A stretch of 15,680 nucleotides of DNA from Spyradocola sp034113365 (GTDB lineage: Bacteria > Bacillota > Clostridia > Christensenellales > UBA1750). Where the stretch lies: assembly GCA_034113365.1 (NCBI GenBank), contig JAXEXP010000071.1, forward strand, positions 1 through 15,680, read 5' to 3'. The first letter of the stretch is position 1, and each line of letters opens with the position of its first letter. Of the stretch, positions 1 to 7,487 are shown piece after piece. The translations under genes and the position numbers were made by a program. Below the pieces are notes generated by a model. It saw only the letters and a list, made by a program, of their open reading frames with translations. It was not told the DNA's origin and made no database searches.

Positions 1-261
1 AACATAGAAAAAATAGAGAAGAACGGTACTATCTGCGCGGTTGTCCGTAGTGATGAGGTTGTGGTTACAGATCCGCAGTCTGCTCTTGACTTGCTAATGA
101 CAGCAAAGTACGATGTTGGGACAAAGAATATAGTGATTGATGCCCAGGATTTGAGCAATATCGTCAACCGTACGCTGCGGCGTGTGAGGGGATTCAATTT
201 GCTGCGTATCCCGCCTGTTCGGATGGCAAATCGGATCAACACAGGCGGCTTGCATAAATAA
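1..261 (+). pseudogene. DUF4180-like gene, 5' part only (start lies just outside window)
   Basis: The frame is open from base 1 and begins NIEKIEKNGTICAVV, so the ATG is probably the codon just outside the window. About the first 50 residues (IEKNGTICAVV, SDEVVVTDPQSALDLL, NIVIDAQDL) fit what I recall of the N-terminal half of DUF4180 proteins, small proteins of about 115 residues and unknown function. The family's second half (an FFDL...AGE...QKF segment, then a GDF...FIYE segment) is absent. Instead about 38 unrelated residues run to a TAA at 259-261. Reading the other forward frames past the divergence point does not restore the family sequence, so this looks like a deletion or replacement near base 150, not a simple frameshift. 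Base composition is clearly more AT-rich than the flanking genes. It converges on hybrid kinase 1 with 28 bases between the stops and no visible terminator. The family call is from memory of the motif. Confidence 0.5.
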
Positions 262-289
262 GCTGTCCGTCATCCAGCTCATGCGTGCA

Positions 290-2824
290 TCAGGAACGCT
301 CCAGCACGCTGCTCAGCATCGAGACGATCTCGTTTACGTCGATGGGCTTGGAGATGAAGCCGTTCATGCCGCTCTCCGCCGCCGCCCTGCGGTCCTCGTC
401 GAATGCGTTTGCTGTCATCGCGATGATCGGCACGCCCGCCTGCACCGCATCCCCCAGCTGGCGGATGCGCCTTGTCGCCTCGTAGCCGTCCATCACCGGC
501 ATCTGGATGTCCATCAGCACCACGTCGTATCCGCCGGGTGCGGACGCAGCCACCGTCTCGACCGCCTCCGCGCCATTTTCCGCCGTGTCGATGCGGAACC
601 CGTACTCCCCAAGGATCTCCAGCGCGATCTCGCGGTTCAGCTCGTTGTCCTCCACCAGCAGCAGCCGCTTGCCCCTGAAGCCCTCGGGCGCCTGCACGCC
701 CGCCGCGTCCTCTTCCGCCTCGACCTCCTGCTGTCCAAGCACAGCCATCAGTGCTTTCTTCAGGTCGGACGGGAACAGCGGCTTCGCGCAGAACGCCGTC
801 ACACCGGCGGCTTTCGCCTCGTCCTCGATCTCGTCCCAGTCGTAGGCGCTCAGCAGTATGATGGGCGCGCCGTCCCCGAATGCGCGCATCCGCCGTGCGA
901 CCTCAATGCCGTCCCCATCCGGCAGCCGCCAGTCGAGCAGGTACGCGCGGAACGGGTCGTTTTCCGCCTTTGCCTGCCTCGCGCGCAGCACCGCGTCCTC
1001 GCCGGACGTCGTCCATTCCGCCCGCAGCCCCGCCTGCCCAAGCATCCTGACGACGCTGTCGCAGGTCTCCCGGTCGCCGTCCGCCGCCAGCACCCGCAGC
1101 CCTTCCAGCGCCCGCAGCTTCTCCGCGCCGCGCTGCTCTTTCTGCAGCCGCAGCGCCAGCCGGATGGTGAATTCGGTGCCCTTGCCCTGCGCCGTCTCCA
1201 CCGTGATCGTGCCGCCCATCATGTCGATGATGTTCTTGGAGATGGACATGCCCAGCCCCGTGCCCTGGATCCGGCTCACCGTGGAGCTGCGCTCGCGCTC
1301 AAACGGCAGGAAGATCTTCTGCGCAAACTTCGGGCTCATGCCAATGCCGGTGTCCTTCACCCGGATCTCGTACAGCCCCTTGCCCTCGGGCGCGCCCGGC
1401 AGCTGCTTTACGCGTATGGACACCGTGCCGCCCGCGGGCGTGAATTTGACCGCGTTGGACAGCAGGTTCAGCATCACCTGATTGAGCCGCGTCCTGTCGC
1501 AGTATACGTCCTCGTCCGTCACGTCCATCGCGTCCATGTGCAGCGCCAGCTGCTTGGCCTGCATCTGCCCGCCGATGATGGTGCGGATGTCGTGCAGCAC
1601 GTCCGATAGGTTGACTTCCTGCTCCTCCAGCTGGATCTTGCCGCTCTCGATGCGGCTCATGTCCAGTATGTCGTTGATCAGGCTCAGCAGATGGTTGCTC
1701 GAGGCGAGGATCTTGGTCAGATAATCCCGCACCCTCTCCGGGTTGTCCGCGTTGGCCAGCGCCAGCGTCGTAAAGCCGATCACCGCGTTCATCGGCGTGC
1801 GGATGTCGTGGGACATGTTGGACAGGAACGTGCTCTTGGCCCGGTTCGCCCGCTCGGCAACGTGGTAGGATTCCTCCGCCAGATGCCTTGCTTCCTCCAG
1901 CTTCGCGCTGTTCTCCTGCTCCTTGCGGTACAGCTGCTCCTGCTGCTGCATCCGCATGAAAATCACCAGTACGACGACGAAAACCACCGCCAGCGCGATC
2001 CCTGCAAAGACCAGCGTCTTTACAACGGAGTCCACCAGCGCCTGCGTGTTGGTCGCGACGTATTGCGCGGGGATCGCAAGCAGCAGCACCCGCATGCAGG
2101 CCTCGTAGCTGTTGCCGTGCGTGTAGTCCATGCCCTCCAGTATGCTGTAGATGTTCCGGCCCACGAACACCGGATTGTTCTGCGCCTCGTCCGTGGCGTA
2201 CAGCTTGGTGCCGCTGCCGTTCATCACATAGACAATGCTCTGCCCCCCGAACGCGTCCGTGTGGTAGCGGTCGATGACGATGGAAAAGTCCTTCAGGTAT
2301 CCGCAGAAGCGGATCACGGCGTCGCCCAGCGGGATGGGCTCCTCCAGCTTGTAGAGGAACAGTATGTCCGTCCTGTCCGTGCCGAATATGTTCGCAACGC
2401 TGCTGATGCGCTCGTCGCAGTCCACCAGCTCCTCAATGTTGCAGATCACGCCCTTCTTGCCTGAGGCGGTGTAGTACCTGCCGCTTTCGTCGATCGCAAT
2501 GGGCGTCAGCACGTTGTTCCCCGCCTGATAGACGCGCTGCAGCCGGCTTAAGTACGCGGCCAGCTGCTCCGCCGTCGCGGGATGCTCATCGAGGATGCCT
2601 TCCTGGATGAACCGCGCCGTGTCCCATTCGTTGCCCATCAGCATGTCCATGCTGGAATACAGCTCTTTTGTGACCACGGTCATCTGGCTCAGCCGCTCCT
2701 GATAGATCAGCTCCCCCAGATACTCCTGATAGGGCAGAAACGCCGCGACAGCGCCAATCTCGATCACGATCATCAGCAGAATCGGCAGCAGGATTCTGTT
2801 TTTATTCTTTGCTCTCTTCTTCAT
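290..2824 (-). CDS. Hybrid sensor histidine kinase 1 with two receiver domains
   Basis: An 844-residue membrane sensor kinase. Visible order: TM1 (about 10-31), an extracytoplasmic sensor region (about 32-265), TM2 (about 268-291), a charged coiled-coil linker (292-330), HisKA with phospho-accepting H339 in SNMSHDIRTP, an HATPase_c domain with N-box N453/N457, DTGIGM (491-496) and GTGLGM (521-526), then two receiver domains. Receiver 1 (about 575-697) has phospho-acceptor D631 and K681, but its acidic pocket reads ADGD, so one usual Asp is Gly. Receiver 2 (about 717-842) has the intact VEDN pocket, D772 and K826. There is no HPt or DNA-binding output domain, so phosphate must pass to a partner elsewhere or be held internally. 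ATG 2824 is preferred over an upstream in-frame start at 2893 because GGAG lies about 7 bases before it and the lysine-rich start plus TM1 follow. It overlaps the SBP1 stop by 23 bases, implying translational coupling. Confidence 0.93.
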   Translation of the reverse strand: MKKRAKNKNRILLPILLMIVIEIGAVAAFLPYQEYLGELIYQERLSQMTVVTKELYSSMDMLMGNEWDTARFIQEGILDEHPATAEQLAAYLSRLQRVYQAGNNVLTPIAIDESGRYYTASGKKGVICNIEELVDCDERISSVANIFGTDRTDILFLYKLEEPIPLGDAVIRFCGYLKDFSIVIDRYHTDAFGGQSIVYVMNGSGTKLYATDEAQNNPVFVGRNIYSILEGMDYTHGNSYEACMRVLLLAIPAQYVATNTQALVDSVVKTLVFAGIALAVVFVVVLVIFMRMQQQEQLYRKEQENSAKLEEARHLAEESYHVAERANRAKSTFLSNMSHDIRTPMNAVIGFTTLALANADNPERVRDYLTKILASSNHLLSLINDILDMSRIESGKIQLEEQEVNLSDVLHDIRTIIGGQMQAKQLALHMDAMDVTDEDVYCDRTRLNQVMLNLLSNAVKFTPAGGTVSIRVKQLPGAPEGKGLYEIRVKDTGIGMSPKFAQKIFLPFERERSSTVSRIQGTGLGMSISKNIIDMMGGTITVETAQGKGTEFTIRLALRLQKEQRGAEKLRALEGLRVLAADGDRETCDSVVRMLGQAGLRAEWTTSGEDAVLRARQAKAENDPFRAYLLDWRLPDGDGIEVARRMRAFGDGAPIILLSAYDWDEIEDEAKAAGVTAFCAKPLFPSDLKKALMAVLGQQEVEAEEDAAGVQAPEGFRGKRLLLVEDNELNREIALEILGEYGFRIDTAENGAEAVETVAASAPGGYDVVLMDIQMPVMDGYEATRRIRQLGDAVQAGVPIIAMTANAFDEDRRAAAESGMNGFISKPIDVNEIVSMLSSVLERS

Positions 2825-4610
2825 GCAATCTCCAGACAATGTCCCCAGGCCCAGCGATGGCCACGCGGTCCAGATATTCCTCCATCGCCGCAAGCCCCAC
2901 GATCCCGCTGTCCCGCTTCACGCTCTCCGCAGCGACCTCCTCCGTGATGCCCGCAAAATACACGCTGTATTCCGCGCCATCCTCCAGCTCAAATCCCTCC
3001 GGCGCGACCAGCACATAGGGGTAGGGGTTGCCGTTCCCGTTCTGATCATACCCGGCCGCCGCCAGCTCCCGGATCCGCGCGCCTGTGAAGGTGTACGTCT
3101 CGATCGTGCCGTACCAGCCGGTGGGCAGCAAGCAGACGATGTCCATCTCCGTCATGTCCAGCGGCATCATCGCCCCGCCGATGCCGCTGGCGTTCTCCTG
3201 CCTCGAGCTTACGCCTTCCTTCCACTCGTTGAGCGAGATCAGCGCCAGATCCGCGCCTGCCGCCTCGCAGAACACCCTGCCGGTCAGCTTCGCAAGATCC
3301 TCCACCTCCAGCGTCTCTTCTATCTCGGCGTAAACATGCGCGCCGGAGGAGAGCGCCTCCGCCTGCCGCGCGTCCATCAGCTCCAGTACGTCCTGCCCGG
3401 TGCATTCCCCGCGCAGGTACGCAAAGAACGCGTTGCCCGTGTCCGCCATGATGTTCTCCCAGCCCGCGTAGAGCAGCGGCGCGACGTGTCCCTCGGCGAT
3501 GAAGTCCCTGTAGTCGTAGTGCGGGCTGGTCTCGGGCATCACCCAGTCCTTCAGCGAGCAGATCTTGGCCGAGGGCGACTCGTAGCGCTCCATGATGCGC
3601 GTCATGCCCTCGTCGGTGGAGAGCAGCTCCATCACCTTGAGCGCGTCCTCCAGCTTCTGCTCGTTGCCCGGCTCCTCCAGCCGCTTGCTCAGACCGTAGG
3701 CGCGCACGGTGTTGGAGATGAACATGTTCTGCGTGCCGTCCTCGGACAGATAGGGGAGGGGCTTGATCACGTCGCCCGTGCCGTCGTCCTTCGTGTTCCA
3801 CGCGTAAAGATTGCCCACAAAGAACGCCGTGTTGCCCTCCCGGAAGTGCTCGTTTGGGGACGTGTCCGGCGAGCTGTAGTGCAGAAGTCCCACGTCCACC
3901 CACCGCTGGATGTAGTCAAACGTACCAGCCAACCCCTCCACAGCCGTTGCCTTGCCCGCCAGGAAGTCGCGCTGCCACTTGATGCCGTCGATGGTGCGCA
4001 GAAACTAGGTGTCCGCGATGTTGCACAGGTACTGGAAGCCAAAGCCCGGCAGGTGCGTCGCGCAGTCGGACAGCGTGTAGCCCGTCTCCTCAATGACCGG
4101 CGTCAGCTCCTCCAGCTCTGCAAAGGACTCGGGGACCTTCCAGCCCTCGCGCTCGAACAGCGACGCGTTGTACGCAAGGGAGATGATGTCGTAGTCCGTC
4201 GGCAGCAGATAGATCTTTCCGTCCAGCTCGTACTGCGCGATGCGCGCCTCGTTGTAGCGGCTGGTGAAGCCGTACTTGCTCAGGTCGATCAGGTTCTCCC
4301 CGTACTTGTCGTAGCAGGTGAACATCTGCGTGGTGCTGTAGATGTCCGGCATGTGGCCGGTGCAGAGCTGGTCGTACATGTACTGGGTCGTGTTCGCGCC
4401 GCGGTAGGGGACGATCTGTATGCTGATCTCCGGGTACACCGACTGCACATACTCAATGAACCCCGTGTAGTCCTTGTTCGCGGACATGATGGTAATGGGT
4501 TTGTGCGCTCCATCTTCGCGCGCCGCGGGCTCGTCCGTGCCAACCTTCGCGCACCCGGCCAGCACCGCCGCCATCACCACAGCCAGCAAAACACAGAACA
4601 GCCTCTTCAT
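2802..4610 (-). pseudogene. Solute-binding lipoprotein SBP1 fused to a 5'-nucleotidase-C-like domain; interrupted by one amber codon
   Basis: From ATG 4610 (AAGGAG at 4620-4625, 9-base spacing) the frame encodes a signal peptide with lipobox LAGC (C20), then a family 1 extracellular solute-binding fold. An in-frame TAG at 4005-4007 falls at codon 202. The same frame then continues for 400 sense codons to TAA at 2802-2804, with uninterrupted binding-protein features (IKWQRDFLAG, EHFREGNTAFFVGNLYAWN). Residues about 435-593 resemble the C-terminal substrate-binding domain of 5'-nucleotidases: GADLALIS, then LLPTGWYGTIETYTFTGARI, then DGAEYSVYFAGI, then a final EYLDRV helix. The family NGGGIR motif is not kept. 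With one base change the product would be 602 residues. Possible explanations are a recent nonsense mutation, a sequencing error, or readthrough, the last being least likely because TAG ends four normal genes here. It pairs with hybrid kinase 1, whose start overlaps its end. Confidence 0.8.
4005..4007 (-). other. In-frame amber codon inside SBP1
   Basis: On the minus strand the codons read ...AAC ATC GCG GAC ACC TAG TTT CTG CGC ACC... The frame on both sides is identical and codes for the same solute-binding protein, so a single substitution accounts for the break. The next possible restart is a GTG at 3939-3941, 21 codons later, which has no convincing ribosome binding site and would give a product without a signal peptide. 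Confidence 0.9.
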
Positions 4611-4655
4611 ACACACATTCTCCTTCAATTTGAACCCGCAGCAGCATTTGTCGTA

Positions 4656-4667
4656 TTTCCCGGGAAA
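4656..4667. repeat. 12-base perfect palindrome in the SBP1 5' leader
   Basis: The sequence TTTCCCGGGAAA is a perfect palindrome in the predicted untranslated leader of SBP1, between the promoter at 4704-4732 and the ribosome binding site at 4620-4625. It could be a protein-binding site or a minor RNA stem without a loop. Nothing else supports a specific role. Confidence 0.35.
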
Positions 4668-4693
4668 GCCCCGAAAGCAGCACTTCATGCAAA

Positions 4694-4706
4694 AATACAG
4701 TGTATT
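4694..4706. promoter_or_regulatory. Palindrome overlapping -10 and start point of the SBP1 promoter
   Basis: AATACA-G-TGTATT is a perfect 13-base palindrome. It overlaps the last bases of the predicted -10 box (4704-4709) and covers the expected transcription start near 4697 on the minus strand. That is the classical place for a repressor operator. No regulator can be named from the sequence. Confidence 0.45.
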
Positions 4707-4732
4707 CTATCGTGAAATGCCGTTTTTTTCAA
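4704..4732 (-). promoter_or_regulatory. Predicted sigma-70-type promoter of SBP1-kinase 1
   Basis: On the minus strand, TTGAAA (4727-4732) and TAGAAT (4704-4709) are separated by exactly 17 bases. Each matches consensus at five of six positions. The expected start near 4697 leaves a leader of about 87 bases before ATG 4610. The -35 box lies inside the decayed kinase tail at 4707-4772. Confidence 0.6.
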
Positions 4733-4772
4733 GCTCTGCGGAAATCCCTCCGATCATTTTGTCCACATCTCC
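4707..4772 (-). pseudogene. Decayed C-terminal tail of a hybrid-kinase receiver domain
   Basis: Directly after the TAG of hybrid kinase 2, the same frame stays open for 22 codons and ends in another TAG at 4707-4709. The peptide contains DVDKMIGGISAELEKNGISR. It lines up with the last helix of receiver domains, and better with the tail of kinase 1 (IDVNEIVSMLSSVLERS) than with the tail of kinase 2 (IVMEEVTGTIARNLNG) that it follows. I read it as the remaining 3' end of another kinase gene, left after recombination. The alternative is a C-terminal extension of kinase 2 cut off by a nonsense change. The match is short, so confidence is moderate. Confidence 0.5.
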
Positions 4773-7463
4773 CTACCCGTTCAGGTTCCGCGCGATGGTG
4801 CCTGTGACCTCCTCCATCACGATGGGCTTGGCCAGATGCGCGTTCATGCCCGCGTCCAGCGACGCCTGTATGTCCTCTGCAAACGCGTTGGCCGTCATTG
4901 CGATGATGGGGATCGTGCGCCCGTCGGGGCGTCCCGGCAGGCTGCGGATCGCACGCGCGGCTTCGTAGCCGTTTTTCCTCGGCATCATGATGTCCATCAG
5001 GATCACGTCAAACGTGTCCGGCGCATGGTCCGCAAAGAGCCGGACGGCCTCCTCGCCGTCGGCGGCGCGCGTCACCTGCATGCCCGCTTCCGTCAGCTGC
5101 ACCATCGCGATCTCCGCGTTCAGCTCGTTGTCCTCCGCCAGCAGCACGCGCACGCCCATCAGATCCGCCCGCCGGGCGCTCATGTCCTGCAGCACCACTC
5201 TGTCCGCACCGATCCGCTCCATCGGCAGCTCCACGGTGAATACCGAACCCACGCCCTTCGTGCTCTCCACGGCGATGCTGCCGCCCATCATCTCCACATA
5301 GCGCTTGGTGATCGCCATGCCCAGCCCGGTGCCCTTGTACTGCGTCCGCGCGCTGGACTCCTCCTGCGAGAACTCGTCGAATATGTGCTCCAGAAACTCC
5401 GGGCTCATGCCGATGCCCGTGTCCGACACCCGGTAGGTGATGACGATCCAGTTCTCGCCCGCGCCCTTGCGGCAGTTTGTCTCAAACGTGATGCTGCCGC
5501 CGTCCTCGGTGAATTTTACTGCGTTGCTCAGTATATTCACCAGCACCTCGCGGATGCGCACCGCGTCCGCCAGCACGTACGGGTGATCCAGATTGACCCG
5601 CCGCACGCGGAAGTCGATGTCCCGGTTGGACAGGAACCCGTGCGTGATGTCCAGCACCACGTCCGCGATCGCGGTCAGGTCGACCGGCGCCGGGTTGAAC
5701 CGCGTCTTGCCGCTCTCGACGCGGCTGATGTCCAGCACGTCGTTGATCAGCGTCAGCAGATGGTCGGAGCTCTCGCGGATCTTGCCCAGACAGTCCCGCA
5801 CCTCCGGCGAGATGTCCTGCTTGAGCGCGATGTTCGTAAAGCCTATGATGGCGTTCATCGGCGTGCGGATGTCGTGCGACATGTTGTTTAGGAAGGTGGT
5901 CTTGGCGCGGCTGGCGCGCTCGGCCTGTGCCAGCGCGTCCATCAGCGCGCGCTGCTGCTCCTGCTCGGCGCGGATCGCGTCGTCCACGATCGCAAAGCCC
6001 AGCACGATGTGCCGGAAGTTCGGCTCGTCCTCCACGCGCGCGATGCGCAGCTGCGCGTAGATCTCCCTGCCGTTCCGGTGGATCCGGTACAGATGGGTGA
6101 GGATCTCATCATCCTTCAGCGTCTGCCGCAGATACGCCGGATCGCAGAAGCGCAGCAGTTCCTCCGCCTGCTCCGGCGACGCGGAGCTGCGGACGTACTC
6201 CCTGAACACCTTGCCAAAGGGATAGGTCTGCTCCGGCCGGAGACCGTACAGCGCATACGACTCCTCCGAGAGCCGCAGCGCAAGCCCCGCGTCCTCCTCC
6301 AGATCGATGTAGAACACCGAGGAGTATTCCTTGCTCAGGATCTGCAGCACCGACGCCTGCCGGCTCGCCGCCTTTTCCTCCTCCAGCAGCTTCTCCTGCA
6401 GCTTCAGCTTCTCCTCGCTCGCCCGCGCCTCCTGACGCAGCAGCGCCTCTTCCCGCTGCCGCGCAAACTGCTCGGACTGCGTGCGGCGCACCTGCCGCAC
6501 GATCAGCAGCGACACGCCCAGCATCACCGCGATCACGATCGCCATCTGCACGCGGCTGCCCCGCATCGTACTGCCGCTGGACTCCTGGATCACCGTGCCG
6601 ATCGCGCTCTCGCGCAGCCGCACGGACACCATCCAGTCCGTACCCGGCACAGGCTTGTAGTACAGATACGTGCTGCCCTCCGGCGCGGTGTAGCGCGCGT
6701 AGCCCTCCCGGTGCGCGTTCCAGTCGGCGATCATCCCGTCGCAGGAGCATTCGCCGCTAAAGACGCAGTCGTTCCGCCAGACGTCGAACACGCTGCTGCC
6801 GTCCGCGTACCGCCCCTCCGACTCCACGATGCAGGTGCCGTCGTCCCCGTCGAACAGGCGGCAGAGCACCTGATTGTTCTCGCCCTGGATCTGCTGGGCG
6901 GAGATGATCTTGTCCACGTCCACGCCGGTCAGGCAGCTGACGATGCGCTTGCCCGCGAGCGTGAACCCCTCGGTGGGCATTGCAATCAGCAGCGTCGCGC
7001 GGGAGCGGCCGCTCCTCGCGGTGAAAAACCGCGTCTCAGTCACCGGCTCGGACAGGAACCCGAACCGCGATATGCCCGAGAACGTGTTCTCCGACGTGTA
7101 CACCATGCCCTCCTCGTCCACCGCCGCGAACATGTCCAGCCCGTTCAGGTTCTGGATCATCGCCAGATACCTGCGCAGCTGCGCCTCCGTCTGCAGATCC
7201 GCGCTGCGCATCTCTTCCACGGCGCGCTGCAGCTGCCCGGCGTTCTTCTCCAGCGCTGAGCTGATCTCATACACGTTTCGGTCCGCGATCTCCTCCAGAT
7301 AGAACCTGCCCAGCGAGATCGTCGCCTCGTCCGCCGCCTTCTCAGCGGTCTGGCTGAAGAGGAGGGTGGAGGCAATGATGAGCAGCGCGGCCAGCAAAAG
7401 CCCGCCCAGCAGCCCCAGATAGGACGCAAAATGCCCCTTTTTCCGCATCCGCATACCGCTCAT
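4773..7463 (-). CDS. Hybrid sensor histidine kinase 2 with PAS-like and single receiver domain
   Basis: An 896-residue membrane kinase. Visible order: TM1 (about 14-37), a large extracytoplasmic sensor region of Cache-like appearance (about 40-300, containing FAAVDEEGMVYTSE and YLYYKPVPGTDWMVSV), TM2 (about 307-324), a coiled coil (326-372), a PAS-like module (about 373-500, ending RIHRNGREIYAQLRIARV), HisKA with H530 in NNMSHDIRTP, HATPase_c with DTGIGM (681-686) and GTGLGM (711-716), and one receiver domain (about 770-892) with pocket AEDN, phospho-acceptor D824 and K879. There is no output domain. ATG 7463 is chosen over the in-frame ATGs at 7454 and 7448 because GGGAGG lies about 8 bases upstream. 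It starts 24 bases after the SBP2 stop, so the two are co-transcribed. It differs from kinase 1 by its PAS-like module and its single receiver. Confidence 0.93.
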   Translation of the reverse strand: MSGMRMRKKGHFASYLGLLGGLLLAALLIIASTLLFSQTAEKAADEATISLGRFYLEEIADRNVYEISSALEKNAGQLQRAVEEMRSADLQTEAQLRRYLAMIQNLNGLDMFAAVDEEGMVYTSENTFSGISRFGFLSEPVTETRFFTARSGRSRATLLIAMPTEGFTLAGKRIVSCLTGVDVDKIISAQQIQGENNQVLCRLFDGDDGTCIVESEGRYADGSSVFDVWRNDCVFSGECSCDGMIADWNAHREGYARYTAPEGSTYLYYKPVPGTDWMVSVRLRESAIGTVIQESSGSTMRGSRVQMAIVIAVMLGVSLLIVRQVRRTQSEQFARQREEALLRQEARASEEKLKLQEKLLEEEKAASRQASVLQILSKEYSSVFYIDLEEDAGLALRLSEESYALYGLRPEQTYPFGKVFREYVRSSASPEQAEELLRFCDPAYLRQTLKDDEILTHLYRIHRNGREIYAQLRIARVEDEPNFRHIVLGFAIVDDAIRAEQEQQRALMDALAQAERASRAKTTFLNNMSHDIRTPMNAIIGFTNIALKQDISPEVRDCLGKIRESSDHLLTLINDVLDISRVESGKTRFNPAPVDLTAIADVVLDITHGFLSNRDIDFRVRRVNLDHPYVLADAVRIREVLVNILSNAVKFTEDGGSITFETNCRKGAGENWIVITYRVSDTGIGMSPEFLEHIFDEFSQEESSARTQYKGTGLGMAITKRYVEMMGGSIAVESTKGVGSVFTVELPMERIGADRVVLQDMSARRADLMGVRVLLAEDNELNAEIAMVQLTEAGMQVTRAADGEEAVRLFADHAPDTFDVILMDIMMPRKNGYEAARAIRSLPGRPDGRTIPIIAMTANAFAEDIQASLDAGMNAHLAKPIVMEEVTGTIARNLNG

Positions 7464-7487
7464 GCTCCGCCCCTCCCTTCAAAAAAC

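Noticed and set aside
4005..4007. Amber codon reassignment or programmed readthrough as explanation of the SBP1 stop
   Set aside because: TAG ends kinase 2, SBP2, MarR 1 and citrate synthase normally here, and no stimulatory hairpin is evident right after the codon. A point mutation or sequence error is simpler.
2823..4715. A 630-codon open frame on the plus strand opposite SBP1
   Set aside because: Arg/Val/Leu/His-rich composition typical of an antisense shadow, with no recognisable domain. Its openness only reflects codon bias of the gene on the other strand.
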